The notes under the pieces: model-generated | The model's input: the letters and a program-made list of their open reading frames with translations, nothing else | What the model was told of the DNA's origin: nothing | Database searches by the model: none | Shown here: positions 16,307 through 24,500 of the stretch, in pieces | Layout: every line of letters begins with the position of its first letter | Position numbering within the stretch: position 1 is the first letter of the stretch | Made by a program: the position numbers and the translations under genes | From: an uncultured Chloroflexota bacterium | GTDB taxonomy: Bacteria; Chloroflexota; Anaerolineae; UBA4142; SHND01 | NCBI GenBank assembly: GCA_937870825.1 | Contig: CALMZO010000343.1 | Coordinates: 1 to 37,032, forward strand | DNA length: 37,032 nt | Direction: 5' to 3'

Positions 16307-16333
16307 ATTATAAACGCGCATTCCATCGCGCAA
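16307..16333 (-). promoter_or_regulatory. Probable leaderless promoter of the BTAD activator
   Basis: TATAAT on the minus strand (16307-16312) lies only 7 bases from the ATG at 16299, with TTGCGC at 16328-16333 (15-nt spacer, short). Transcription would start at about the A of the start codon, giving a leaderless mRNA. No Shine-Dalgarno sequence is visible. Confidence 0.45.
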
Positions 16334-16376
16334 GAATTTTTTGGTTTGCAATTTCAAAACAGTTTGGCGAGAGGCG

Positions 16377-16411
16377 TTGGGAACGTTTTGGGAACGCGGC
16401 ATTTTTATACT
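16377..16411 (+). promoter_or_regulatory. SARP-type operator and -10 box of the 16437 operon
   Basis: Two perfect copies of TTGGGAACG begin at 16377 and 16388, an 11-bp (one helical turn) spacing. A TATACT -10 box (16406-16411) begins 9 bases after the second copy, and no conventional -35 is present. SARP regulators are known to bind heptameric direct repeats at 11-bp intervals with the 3' repeat about 8 bp from the -10. The adjacent divergent gene encodes a SARP/BTAD-type protein. Confidence 0.7.
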
Positions 16412-16436
16412 GGCGGCAGAATCGAGGAGGGCGACT

Positions 16437-16646
16437 ATGCGCGCGGGCAAACAAACCGGTCAGTACGATTCGTATCTGTTGCGAATCTGGCGCGGTGGGC
16501 AAGAGGGTGAATGGCGTTGGATGCTGCAAAACATCCGCACCGGCGAACAGCGCGGGTTTCGTGACATGGACGCGCTGGTGCAATTTTTGACCAGCATCCA
16601 GAGTGAACCCCAAGTCACTTTGCCCGACCTGACGTTTCCTGAATAG
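16437..16646 (+). CDS. Small conserved-looking cytoplasmic protein, 69 aa
   Basis: A 69-aa protein started at the ATG at 16437 with a strong Shine-Dalgarno sequence (gaggaggg). The sequence LLRIWRGGQEGEWRWMLQNI followed by RTGEQRGFRDMDALVQFL has the look of a compact beta-beta-alpha fold found in many short Chloroflexota proteins, but no named family is recognised. There is no signal peptide or membrane segment. It is the first gene after the SARP-type operator, which makes it the first candidate target of the divergent BTAD activator. Its function is unknown; the position suggests either a co-regulator or ligand-related protein of the system. Confidence 0.75.
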   Translation: MRAGKQTGQYDSYLLRIWRGGQEGEWRWMLQNIRTGEQRGFRDMDALVQFLTSIQSEPQVTLPDLTFPE

Positions 16647-16712
16647 TACGGTTGCACAATGCTACACGAGTCGCTAAACGGAACAGATGGAAAAAGGGAA
16701 GGACCAGCAAAT

Positions 16713-16892
16713 ATGTTATCGCCAACGTGGGTTCAAGAACAAATCGAGTTATCGGAGCAAAGCGAGCAGAGGAGAACGCGCGAGCAAGACAAACGCGCAT
16801 GGACGCACGACCCTAAATCGGTTACGCCGCCGGGCAAAACACCCAAAGCCGCGTTGATTCGACGAATGATTGAAGCGTTAAAACAAAAATAG
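16713..16892 (+). CDS. Small charged protein, 59 aa
   Basis: A 59-aa hydrophilic protein (MLSPTWVQEQIELSEQSEQ, then a Lys/Arg-rich second half ending ALIRRMIEALKQK). The start at 16713 is chosen because a purine-rich site (gggaagga) lies about 9 nt upstream; the frame also opens at 16659 without a ribosome site. Glu/Gln/Arg content suggests one or two helices. No family is recognised. It sits 66 bp after the 69-aa gene and 9 bp before the polytopic membrane protein, so it is probably in the same operon. Confidence 0.6.
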   Translation: MLSPTWVQEQIELSEQSEQRRTREQDKRAWTHDPKSVTPPGKTPKAALIRRMIEALKQK

Positions 16893-16901
16893 GAGCGTAT
16901 C

Positions 16902-17771
16902 ATGTCTATTCAGCTTGCGGGGACAGGACAGTTTACCAAGCCGAACGGCAATTCGATTCAGCGTGTCGCCCCATTAATGCAGTGGTGGTTCTTGGTGGAC
17001 ATGCTGTTTGTGTTTATTGCGGGTGTGCAGCTCTTTGTGTTGAGTGAATTTACGAATCAATTTTTTGCGTGGACGATTGCTTCCACATTGACGGCGGCAT
17101 TTTTGGGCGCGGCATATTGGAGTACGCTGCCGATGTTGTGGCTGTCGTTTCGCGCCGAGACGTGGGCGAACGCGCGCGTAGCGGTGCCGGGCGTGTGGGT
17201 TTTTACCGCTCTCACTTTGATTTTGACGTTAGTCCATTGGTCCAGATTTCATTGGGCGAGTCCGCTTGTGACGGCGCAGCTCGCGTTTTATTCTTGGCTG
17301 GCAATTTATGTGTTGGTGCCAATCATCTTGGCGCTCGCGTGGTATTTGCAGCGACGCGTTCCGGGCGTTGAACCCGCACGCGAACATCGGTTCCCGAATT
17401 GGTTTCGCGTCCTGTTCGGCGCGCAAGCCATTGTTCTGTTGTGCGTCGGCGCGGCGTTGTATTTGATTTCAAACACGCTGATTCCTATGTGGATGTGGAC
17501 GCTCACGCCGTTCACCGCGATGGCAGTCGGCGCGTGGTGCATTGGCATCGGTGTGACGACGATGTGGGGCGTCTGGGAAAATGACGCGCGGCGATTGCGC
17601 GGCGCGATGTTGACGTATGCGCTGCTTGGCGTTTTGCAATTGGTTGTCGTGGCGCGTTACGCAACACAAATCAACTGGGGAAATGGTTTTGCGCTTGTGT
17701 ATCTCGCATTTCTGGCGAGTGTGATTGTGACGGGCGCGCTCGGCGTGTTGTTTGCGCGGCGCGCCAATTGA
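16902..17771 (+). CDS. Polytopic membrane protein, about eight helices
   Basis: A 289-aa integral membrane protein. After a short polar N-terminus, hydrophobic segments occur at about residues 27-50, 55-80, 95-112, 122-147, 170-190, 195-218, 230-250 and 262-285, with basic loops such as LQRRVPGVEPAREHRFPNWFR between the fourth and fifth. Trp content is high. There are no transporter signatures, conserved charged residues inside helices, or nucleotide-binding motifs, so no function is claimed. Shine-Dalgarno aggag precedes ATG 16902. The gene lies between the small proteins and the secreted beta-helix protein, 14 bp from the latter, which suggests a role linked to the cell-surface products of this operon. 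Confidence 0.75.
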   Translation: MSIQLAGTGQFTKPNGNSIQRVAPLMQWWFLVDMLFVFIAGVQLFVLSEFTNQFFAWTIASTLTAAFLGAAYWSTLPMLWLSFRAETWANARVAVPGVWVFTALTLILTLVHWSRFHWASPLVTAQLAFYSWLAIYVLVPIILALAWYLQRRVPGVEPAREHRFPNWFRVLFGAQAIVLLCVGAALYLISNTLIPMWMWTLTPFTAMAVGAWCIGIGVTTMWGVWENDARRLRGAMLTYALLGVLQLVVVARYATQINWGNGFALVYLAFLASVIVTGALGVLFARRAN

Positions 17772-17785
17772 GCAAGGAGTATGTG

Positions 17786-20179
17786 ATGCGATTCAAGTGG
17801 ATGGTTGCGCTCGCGATGTTGTTTTTTATCATCGCGAGCGCGCGTGCGAGCGGCGTTCTCGCCGCGCCGATGACGACGATAACCGTCAATACAACAGCGG
17901 ACGAAGTGAATAACGACGGCGATTGTTCGCTGCGCGAAGCGGTGAAAGCGGCAAACACGAACGCCGCCGTTGACGCGTGTGCCGCAGGCAGTGTGAGTGA
18001 CATTATTCAATTGCCGAGCGGCATCGCAACATCAATCGTGTATACGTTGTCCTTGACCGGCGCCGGAGACAACAGCGGCGACTTGGATTTGAAAACGAAT
18101 ATCACAGTGGTAGGAACGCAAAAGTCGCGCGCGATAATCGAAGGCGGCTCGGGCTGGGCAGACCGCGTCATCGAAATTGCGGCGAACGCCAATGCGACGC
18201 TTGACCACGTTGTAATTCGCAAAGGAAATTTCGCGCAGGCGGGAGATGGCGCGGGAATTCGCATCAATTCGGGCGCGACGGTGACGATTGACGATTCTGT
18301 AATCACCCTGAATACCAACAAAGCGTTGGGCGCGGGCATTTTTAATCAAGGCACGCTCACGATGCTTGACAGTACGATTTCCGAAAATACGGCGGACAGT
18401 GGGAGCGCCAGCGCAGCACACGGCGGCGGTCTCTATAATGAAGGCACGGTGACGCTGACGAATGTGAAGGTTCAAGACAATACAACGCAAGCGAGCGGAG
18501 CATTTGCGGAAGGCGGGAACCTTTGGAATAGCGGCACGCTCACACTGGATAGGGTGACGGTGAGTGGCGGCGCTGCATTTTCCGGCGGGGGCAGCTACAA
18601 TAATGAGACTCTCAACGTTCTCAATTCCACTTTGAATGGAAATGAGGCGCAGAATGGAGGAGGCATTTATTCCACCGGCGGCACATTGAAAATCACCAAC
18701 AGCACTTTGAGCAGCAATGCGGGTGGCGCCGGAAGCGGACTCTATTTTGCAGGCGGCGGGATTAGCACATTAAGCAACGTTACGCTTACGCTAAACCAAG
18801 CATCCGTGCGCGGAGCAATTTTCAAGGGTAACGGCACACTGCGCGTGAAAAATTCGATTCTCGCGGGGAACTCGGCGCCCGACAATCCGGATTGTTTTGG
18901 TGGGGTAAGTTCGGACGGCAACAATTTACTCGGTGTGCATGACAATTCATGCAATGCTTTCGTGAATGGTGTGAATGGCGATTTGGTGGGAATGGTGAAC
19001 GCGCCCCTTGACCCCAAACTCAACGCGCTTGCCAACAACGGCGGCAAAACACAAACGCACGCCCTACAAAGTTCAAGTCCGGCGATTGACGCAGGCAATG
19101 CGGCGGGCTGCACCGATGGCGATGGAAACGCGCTGACGACCGACCAACGCGGCACGGGCTTTGCGCGTACGCTGGATGGTTTCGGCAGTGGCACGCCGCG
19201 CTGTGACATGGGCGCGTATGAGGCATCTGCCAATAGTGGACAGACGCCAACACACACCCCAACGCGAACGCCGACAAACACACGAACACCGACAAGCATC
19301 GCCACACCAATCCTCATTACGGCGACCGGAGTCGTCTGGAACGATTTAAATTTTGACGGCATTCGCGATGCGGGCGAACCTTTTGTGCAAGGCATTACTG
19401 TCGAGATGCGGAGCGGCGACAAAGCCATCGTCCATGAAACAGCTGTGACGGACGTGAACGGCAATTACACCGTCCATGGACCGCCGGGCAATTTGCTGGT
19501 GCGTGTGCTTTTGCCGAATGGTTCTACGTTTTCACCGCAAAACGAAGGCAATGACAACTTGGTTGACAGTGATGTTGCCGCAAGCGGCGAGCATCTCGGC
19601 TATTCAAATCCAATCTTGCAAAGTGTAGGCGGAATCCGAATTGATGCCGGCATGTACAGTGGCGCAACGCCGACGCCGACATGGACGTTCACACCCTCTG
19701 CAACGAATACCCGGACGCTAACACCGACACGCACCAACACCATCCCGCCCAACTCGACGAGCACACCCTCTGCAACGAATACCCGGACACCAACACCGAC
19801 ACGCACCAATACCATCCCGCCCAACTCGACGAGCACATTCACCCCGACGCGTACGCTCACGCCAACTGCAACGGGGACAATCACCAACAGTTGCACTGCA
19901 AAACCCGCAAAGCCAACCTTAAAGAAACCAAAAAACAATTCCATCGTTTCTTCCACGCGCCCCAAATTGACATGGAACGCGGCGACCTGCGCGACAACAT
20001 ACAACGTCACCATCAAAGATGTTGCGACGAACAAAAAAGCGGACGGCAAGAAAAATTTGACGGAGTTGCAGTTCAAAACAAAAACCCTTGCCGCCAAGAA
20101 AACGTTCAAGTGGTTCGTCCACGCGTGCAACGCACACGGCTGCACGAAATCGAAAACGCGAACGTTGACGTTGGAATAG
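17786..20179 (+). CDS. Secreted CSLREA/beta-helix protein with SdrD B-like domain and shared C-terminal domain
   Basis: A 797-aa exported protein started at ATG 17786 (Shine-Dalgarno aaggag). A signal peptide covers residues 1-27. The CSLREA motif (GDCSLREAVKAANT) is at ~48-61, then right-handed parallel beta-helix repeats of ~20-25 residues (NNGTL, LTNVKVQDN, LNGNEAQNGGGIY-type rungs) to ~440, closing with the choice-of-anchor-like TQTHALQSSSPAIDAGNA segment. An SdrD B-type domain (GVVWNDLNFDGIRDAGEPF) follows. A Pro/Thr stalk contains two 72-bp DNA repeats (19691-19834). The last ~90 residues (PTLKKPKNNSIVSSTRPKL, ending KWFVHACNAHGCTKSK) form a domain also found at the end of the next protein. 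There is no LPXTG motif. Probable role: surface adhesin or carbohydrate-interacting protein. Confidence 0.88.
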   Translation: MRFKWMVALAMLFFIIASARASGVLAAPMTTITVNTTADEVNNDGDCSLREAVKAANTNAAVDACAAGSVSDIIQLPSGIATSIVYTLSLTGAGDNSGDLDLKTNITVVGTQKSRAIIEGGSGWADRVIEIAANANATLDHVVIRKGNFAQAGDGAGIRINSGATVTIDDSVITLNTNKALGAGIFNQGTLTMLDSTISENTADSGSASAAHGGGLYNEGTVTLTNVKVQDNTTQASGAFAEGGNLWNSGTLTLDRVTVSGGAAFSGGGSYNNETLNVLNSTLNGNEAQNGGGIYSTGGTLKITNSTLSSNAGGAGSGLYFAGGGISTLSNVTLTLNQASVRGAIFKGNGTLRVKNSILAGNSAPDNPDCFGGVSSDGNNLLGVHDNSCNAFVNGVNGDLVGMVNAPLDPKLNALANNGGKTQTHALQSSSPAIDAGNAAGCTDGDGNALTTDQRGTGFARTLDGFGSGTPRCDMGAYEASANSGQTPTHTPTRTPTNTRTPTSIATPILITATGVVWNDLNFDGIRDAGEPFVQGITVEMRSGDKAIVHETAVTDVNGNYTVHGPPGNLLVRVLLPNGSTFSPQNEGNDNLVDSDVAASGEHLGYSNPILQSVGGIRIDAGMYSGATPTPTWTFTPSATNTRTLTPTRTNTIPPNSTSTPSATNTRTPTPTRTNTIPPNSTSTFTPTRTLTPTATGTITNSCTAKPAKPTLKKPKNNSIVSSTRPKLTWNAATCATTYNVTIKDVATNKKADGKKNLTELQFKTKTLAAKKTFKWFVHACNAHGCTKSKTRTLTLE
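19691..19834. repeat. Two tandem 72-bp repeats coding a Pro/Thr stalk
   Basis: Two copies (19691-19762, 19763-19834) differ at only a few bases and encode a 24-residue Thr/Pro/Asn unit starting TPSATNTRT. The near identity suggests a recent duplication that adjusts stalk length. Confidence 0.85.
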
Positions 20180-20196
20180 CACAAGGAGCAAGCAAA

Positions 20197-21795
20197 ATGA
20201 CCAAGTTCTTTAGTATTTTCACAATGACAGTCGTCGGGATGATGCTGTTTTCGCTGCAAGGTCCGACACCCAAAGCAACGGCACAAACCATTGCAGTTGA
20301 ATCGCTGCTGCGCGCGGATGGCACCTTGAATCTGACAACGGGCATGAACGGCACATTCGATTTGCGCGGCTGGAATGTCGCACTCGACTCGACGCGCGGT
20401 ATCGTTCTCAGACGCAAGCAGCACGCGCCGCCGTTAACGCCAACATCGCTCGGCGCGCCGCGCGTGAACGATTGTGTGTCCGCGCTGCCGAACGACGGCT
20501 TGAACGATTATGTCTCTGCGCTCGCGGTAATGGGCGGTGCCTTGTATGTTGGCGGGAATTTCACTCAGACGGCAGATGGCGCCGTAACAAATCTGAACCA
20601 TATTGCCAAGTTCAGTGGTGGCGTATGGTCTGCGCTCCCAAACAATGGCTTGAATGGCGCAGTGAATACCCTTGCCGTAAATGGCAATGAGCTTGTCGTA
20701 GGGGGTCAATTTATACAAACCGCCGACGGCAACGTAACCAATCTAAAAAACATCGCGCGCTTTACGGGTGGCGCATGGGTGGCGCTCCCCAGCGAGGGAT
20801 TGAATCAAGTTGTGTATGCCATAACCTTTGTTGGCGGCGACATGTTTGTCGGCGGCAGCTTTTCGCAAAGTGGCGATGGCTTGGTGACCGGTTTGAATCG
20901 CATTGCCAAATTGAGTAACGGCGCGTGGTCGTCTCTGCCCGGTGCGGGCTTGAACGACTATGTGGATGCTTTTGCCCAAATTGGCGGCGACCTCTACGTT
21001 GGCGGGGGCTTTACCCAAACAGCCGATGCTTCCGTTTCAAACCTGAACAACATCGCCAGATTGAGCGGCGCGACCTGGACGGCGCTCCCGCATAACGGCT
21101 TGAATGATTACGTGAATGCGCTTGCCGTTCGTGACAATGTTCTGTATGCCGCCGGAGCATTCACAGGCACGGCGGATGGCGCGATGTCCAATTTGATTCA
21201 TGTTGCCCAGTTCAAAAACGGCACATGGTCGTCACTGCCGAAACTCGGCTTGAATGGCGAAGCATACGCGCTGGCGGTCGACGGGAAAAATGTTTTTGCG
21301 GCAGGCGAATTTACAAATAGCGCGGACGGGACAGTTTTGAATTTGAACAACATCGCGCAATTTCGCGGCAGCAATCTCAAGCCATTGCCTCACAACGGTT
21401 TCAATGCGCAAGTGTACTTTATGAAAACGTATCAAGGTGAGTTGTACGCGGGCGGCGTCTTTACGGATACGATTGTCGGCGCGGGCGGAAACTTGAACCA
21501 TATCGCAAAATTTCCCAAACCCGCGCAAGCCGCGCTGAAAAAACCGAAAAACAACGCGCCCGTTACCACCACCCAACCTGTCCTGAAATGGAATGCCGCG
21601 CCCTGTGCCGACACATATACGGTCATCATCCAAGACAATGCGACAGGTGTGACGATGGACAAACAAGCAGGGCTGACCCTTTTGAAATACAAGACCGACC
21701 CGCTGCCTGCCAACAAGACGTACAAATGGTTTGTGCAAGCGTGCAATTTCTTGCGCTGTGTCAAATCCAAAGTTCGGTTCTTTCGCGTTCCTTAA
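20197..21795 (+). CDS. Secreted seven-repeat beta-propeller protein with shared C-terminal domain
   Basis: A 532-aa exported protein started at ATG 20197 (Shine-Dalgarno aaggagc). A signal peptide covers about residues 1-29. Residues 95-444 are exactly seven repeats of 50 aa each, with the pattern S-x-LP-x-x-GLN ... LYVGG-x-FTQTADG ... NLN-x-IA-x-F. Seven equal units imply a closed seven-bladed beta-propeller. Residues ~445-532 form the same C-terminal domain as in the preceding beta-helix protein (ALKKPKNNAPVTTTQPVLKW, ending KWFVQACNFLRCVKSK). No enzyme motifs are visible. The stop codon TAA at 21793 is contributed by, or coincides with, the end of a MITE-like element. Likely role: extracellular binding scaffold co-produced with the beta-helix protein. 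Confidence 0.87.
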   Translation: MTKFFSIFTMTVVGMMLFSLQGPTPKATAQTIAVESLLRADGTLNLTTGMNGTFDLRGWNVALDSTRGIVLRRKQHAPPLTPTSLGAPRVNDCVSALPNDGLNDYVSALAVMGGALYVGGNFTQTADGAVTNLNHIAKFSGGVWSALPNNGLNGAVNTLAVNGNELVVGGQFIQTADGNVTNLKNIARFTGGAWVALPSEGLNQVVYAITFVGGDMFVGGSFSQSGDGLVTGLNRIAKLSNGAWSSLPGAGLNDYVDAFAQIGGDLYVGGGFTQTADASVSNLNNIARLSGATWTALPHNGLNDYVNALAVRDNVLYAAGAFTGTADGAMSNLIHVAQFKNGTWSSLPKLGLNGEAYALAVDGKNVFAAGEFTNSADGTVLNLNNIAQFRGSNLKPLPHNGFNAQVYFMKTYQGELYAGGVFTDTIVGAGGNLNHIAKFPKPAQAALKKPKNNAPVTTTQPVLKWNAAPCADTYTVIIQDNATGVTMDKQAGLTLLKYKTDPLPANKTYKWFVQACNFLRCVKSKVRFFRVP

Positions 21796-21896
21796 TGCAT
21801 CATTCACCAACTTGTTTTGCGTACCGATGCGTTGAAAGACGCTTTCTAAACGATTTCATTGTGCGCGACTCCAAGAGCTTGTTTAATGCTGCATTA
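21793..21896 (+). mobile_element. MITE-like element, copy 1 (104 bp)
   Basis: Terminal inverted repeats begin TAATGCA and end TGCATTA. The element is near-identical to the reverse complement of 28397-28501, differing by a few bases and one deleted C. It contains no complete gene. The TA at each end fits the TA target of IS630/Tc1-mariner-type elements. The first TA doubles as part of the stop codon of the propeller gene. Confidence 0.82.
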
Positions 21897-21989
21897 ACAC
21901 TATCGGAATCATTCCGAGAGAACAAGTCGCCCGCGCGCGTTTATCACACCCAAATGGTCAACGGGCGCGACGACAAAGGAGAACAACTC

Positions 21990-22541
21990 ATGTTGACCGA
22001 TTTACAAACCCGCAAACTCACGCGCGCGTTCCACCTCGCGGACATGAATCACGATGGCGTGTTGGAAAAAAGTGATTATGAACAATACGCCGCGCAGATG
22101 GCGCACGCGTTCGATGTCGCCGCCGATTCCGCTGCGTACCAAATGCTCAATCAAAAAATTTTGGGCGATTGGGAAATGTCGCGGCGTATGTTGTCGCGCG
22201 ACGACGACAAAATCACACTGCAAGAATTTCTTGCGCTTCACGACGGCGTCATCCATTCGCCAATGTTCGATGCGTTCGTCGCGGGCTATGTGGACAGTAC
22301 GTTGTCAATGTGGCGCGTGATTGACCCCGATGGTCCCGCGAATGCGGCAAATCCATTTCGCTTTGCGCGTTTTCTCAAAACGTTCGGCGTGAGTCAAGCC
22401 GACGCGGATGAAGCATTTCGCCATCTCGATAAAAACGGCAACGGCATCATGGAACGCGCAGAGATGATTGCGGCACAAAAAGAATTTTTCGCGTCCAACG
22501 ACCCGAACGCGGCGGGCAATTGGCTTTTGGGTGCGTATTAA
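21990..22541 (+). CDS. EF-hand calcium-binding protein
   Basis: A 183-aa calmodulin-like protein started at ATG 21990 (Shine-Dalgarno aaaggag). The first canonical 12-residue loop is D18-D29 (DMNHDGVLEKSD), and the last is DKNGNGIMERAE at about 141-152. A middle, partly degenerate loop is SRDDDKITLQEF (~69-80). The arrangement resembles bacterial calerythrin/CaSP-type four-hand proteins, with the third hand (DPDGPANAANPF) weakened. Such proteins buffer or sense cytoplasmic Ca2+. There is no signal peptide. The frame appears open further upstream only because it runs through the MITE and the propeller gene. The gene has its own terminator at 22552-22596. Family assignment is firm; partner unknown. 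Confidence 0.93.
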   Translation: MLTDLQTRKLTRAFHLADMNHDGVLEKSDYEQYAAQMAHAFDVAADSAAYQMLNQKILGDWEMSRRMLSRDDDKITLQEFLALHDGVIHSPMFDAFVAGYVDSTLSMWRVIDPDGPANAANPFRFARFLKTFGVSQADADEAFRHLDKNGNGIMERAEMIAAQKEFFASNDPNAAGNWLLGAY

Positions 22542-22551
22542 ATCAGACGGT

Positions 22552-22596
22552 AAAAAAAAGAACCGCGCATCGGAAATGCCGCGCGGTTTCTTTTTT
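22552..22596. terminator. Bidirectional terminator after the EF-hand gene
   Basis: Stem arms aaccgcgc (22561-22568) and gcgcggtt (22581-22588) are flanked by eight A upstream and six T downstream, so the hairpin works for both this gene and the convergent minus-strand lipoprotein at 22618. Confidence 0.88.
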
Positions 22597-22617
22597 ATGG
22601 GACAGGTATAAAGCCAT

Positions 22618-23610
22618 TCAGAATGTCGGAGGCGTCGCAGTTTTGGCGGGCTCGGACAAACCGGGAATGACAAATGGGTTGGGCAAGGGAATCGCGTCTT
22701 TTGGTGCTTGGAGCGGCACAATGATATTCATGTCATTGACGCGAACGGTAAAACCGATGGCGGCAATTTGGTTCGGCGCTTCGGGCGCGCGCATTTGAAT
22801 GCCCATTTCCATTTTGTGAACGTATCCATCTTCGCAGACCCATATGTGCAAAACTCCGCGTTCGAGGTTGCCTTGTCCCGTGCCGAGGTTGCGTTTGATG
22901 CTGCCGCCCTCGTTGAGACTTTGGAAAAATTGTGCCGCCTCGCGTTCGTCGGCTGAATACTTGACGCAAGATTTATTGTCCAACGATTCCGCTCCGTTTG
23001 CGCGCATCGCCGGAAGTCCATTTCCCGCGCCTGAAAGGTCTTTGAGAAATTCGTTTGGAGTCGAGTCCGCCAAATCGCGGCTCGCGGATTTCGGCGCGTA
23101 ATACCAACGGTTTTCGCGCGCGCCAAACATTGGCAGTGGTCCATGCAAATACATTCGTTGACCAATCGTCAAAAATTCCACTTGGTCGTCCGGATTCCCG
23201 GAAAGAAACATCACAATAAATCCTTTTATCTTCCACGAGGAATCTTCAAAATTCTGTCTGCCCTCCATACTCAAGACTGTAACGGAATCTCCCGCCGTCA
23301 CACCCGGAAATGATTTTGTCAAACTGCCCGACGGGTCGTTCACAATGATATCTATCGTAGCGTGAAACACGCGCACATCGCGCGTGCGTTCGAACGCTTT
23401 CAACACTTGAAGCGTCGCGGGGTCCGGCGTATGCGTCGGCGGACGCGGCGTGCCGGTGGGCGGCAGCGGTGTTGTTTCCGGCGTCCACGTCGCGGGATAA
23501 ACAATCGCGGTGGGGGAGGGAGGCGGGTCTGTTGGTGTGCGCGGCGGACGCGCGCACGCGCTGTTCAAACCAAGCACAAGCACGAACGCAAGCAAAAATA
23601 TCTTGTTCAT
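22618..23610 (-). CDS. LppX/LolA-like lipoprotein, function unknown
   Basis: A 330-aa lipoprotein. The signal ends LNSAC with C19 as the acylated residue, followed by a Pro/Thr-rich stalk (~20-65) of the kind seen in several other proteins here. The remaining ~260 residues have the curved-beta-sheet character of LolA/LppX/LprG-type lipid-binding lipoproteins: VLKAFERTRDVRVFHATIDI, GRQNFEDSSWKIKGFIVM, QRMYLHGPLPMFGARENRWYY. The assignment rests on overall pattern, not on a catalytic motif. It would act outside the membrane. The gene is separated from pfkB (upstream in its direction) by 51 bp, so the two may be co-transcribed. Confidence 0.75.
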   Translation of the reverse strand: MNKIFLLAFVLVLGLNSACARPPRTPTDPPPSPTAIVYPATWTPETTPLPPTGTPRPPTHTPDPATLQVLKAFERTRDVRVFHATIDIIVNDPSGSLTKSFPGVTAGDSVTVLSMEGRQNFEDSSWKIKGFIVMFLSGNPDDQVEFLTIGQRMYLHGPLPMFGARENRWYYAPKSASRDLADSTPNEFLKDLSGAGNGLPAMRANGAESLDNKSCVKYSADEREAAQFFQSLNEGGSIKRNLGTGQGNLERGVLHIWVCEDGYVHKMEMGIQMRAPEAPNQIAAIGFTVRVNDMNIIVPLQAPKDAIPLPNPFVIPGLSEPAKTATPPTF

Positions 23611-23661
23611 CGCGCGTTATTCTAAAAAGATTCTCGGTGTGTGGAATTGAAAGATTGGAAT

Positions 23662-24498
23662 TTAGGCGGCGTTGACAAGTTCTTGGACTTGGCCGCGCGT
23701 GGGCATCGTCGCGGCGCCGTAACTCGCAATCGCAAGCGCGGCAGTCGCATTTGCGAAACGCGCGGCTTGGAGCACATCCTTCGTTTCGTACAAACCAATG
23801 AGAAAACCTGCCGCAAAGCTATCCCCCGCGCCCGTCGGGTCAATGACGCGTACGGCAAAGGAGCGAACGTCGAGCGGGCGTTCGCCTTTGCGATAGATGG
23901 TGACACCTTCGCTGTCGCGTGTGAGCGCGACAAGCGGCGCGAGCGCGATGTACGAAGACAAACGTTCGGTGTAGGTTCCCAAATCTTCTTCGCTCAAAAT
24001 CAACGCGTCCACGTGCGGCAAAATGTCGGGGGCTTGCAGCCACGCGCGCGGTTTTACGCGGCCTGTTTCATCCCACTGGCGCATCCATCCTTGGGGCGAA
24101 ACGGCGACCAGCGTTTCTTTGGAAAACGCGTGCACGATGTCTGCGTCCAATTCGTCGGCGACAGGACCGAGCAAAACCATTTTGGGCGCGCACCATTCCG
24201 GCGGAATATCGTTCGCGGAAATGCGCGCGGCGACATCGCGGACGAATTGACGACGCTTGCCTTGGATATAGGTATTTTGAAATGTAGTTGTGGTATCGGA
24301 CGCGAGGCGCACGATTTCAATGTCGTGCAGTAATTCGCCTTGGGGAAAATGTTCTGCCGCGCGGGTGAGGATGCCCACGCGATAACCGAGATTGCGCGCG
24401 GCGATGGAGGCAAACGTCGCCGCACCGCCCAACGTGAACGAGCCATCGGGCTGCTCATCGCGCGTGATGTGACCGACGACGAGAAAATTGGGTGTCAA
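23662..24498 (-). CDS. PfkB/ribokinase-family sugar or nucleoside kinase
   Basis: A 278-aa cytoplasmic kinase. The C-terminal PfkB signature DPTGAGDSFAAGFLIGL holds the catalytic Asp in GAGD and the anion hole. The N-terminal GGAATFASIAARNLGYRVGILT is the substrate-side glycine motif. The middle has LILSEEDLGTY and LTRDSEGVTIY. It phosphorylates a hydroxymethyl group of a sugar or nucleoside with ATP; the substrate cannot be read. The best in-frame start is TTG at 24498, adjacent to a 7-nt-period element (24501-24585). No Shine-Dalgarno site is visible, so that element may have displaced the original 5' region. It follows jag in the same direction. Confidence 0.9.
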   Translation of the reverse strand: MTPNFLVVGHITRDEQPDGSFTLGGAATFASIAARNLGYRVGILTRAAEHFPQGELLHDIEIVRLASDTTTTFQNTYIQGKRRQFVRDVAARISANDIPPEWCAPKMVLLGPVADELDADIVHAFSKETLVAVSPQGWMRQWDETGRVKPRAWLQAPDILPHVDALILSEEDLGTYTERLSSYIALAPLVALTRDSEGVTIYRKGERPLDVRSFAVRVIDPTGAGDSFAAGFLIGLYETKDVLQAARFANATAALAIASYGAATMPTRGQVQELVNAA

Positions 24499-24500
24499 TC

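Noticed and set aside
21588-21989. N-terminal extension of the EF-hand protein
   Set aside because: The frame is open upstream only because it passes through the MITE and the end of the propeller gene in another phase; a strong ribosome site precedes ATG 21990.
22002-22256. Minus-strand frame across the EF-hand gene
   Set aside because: Antisense to two clear EF-hand loops.
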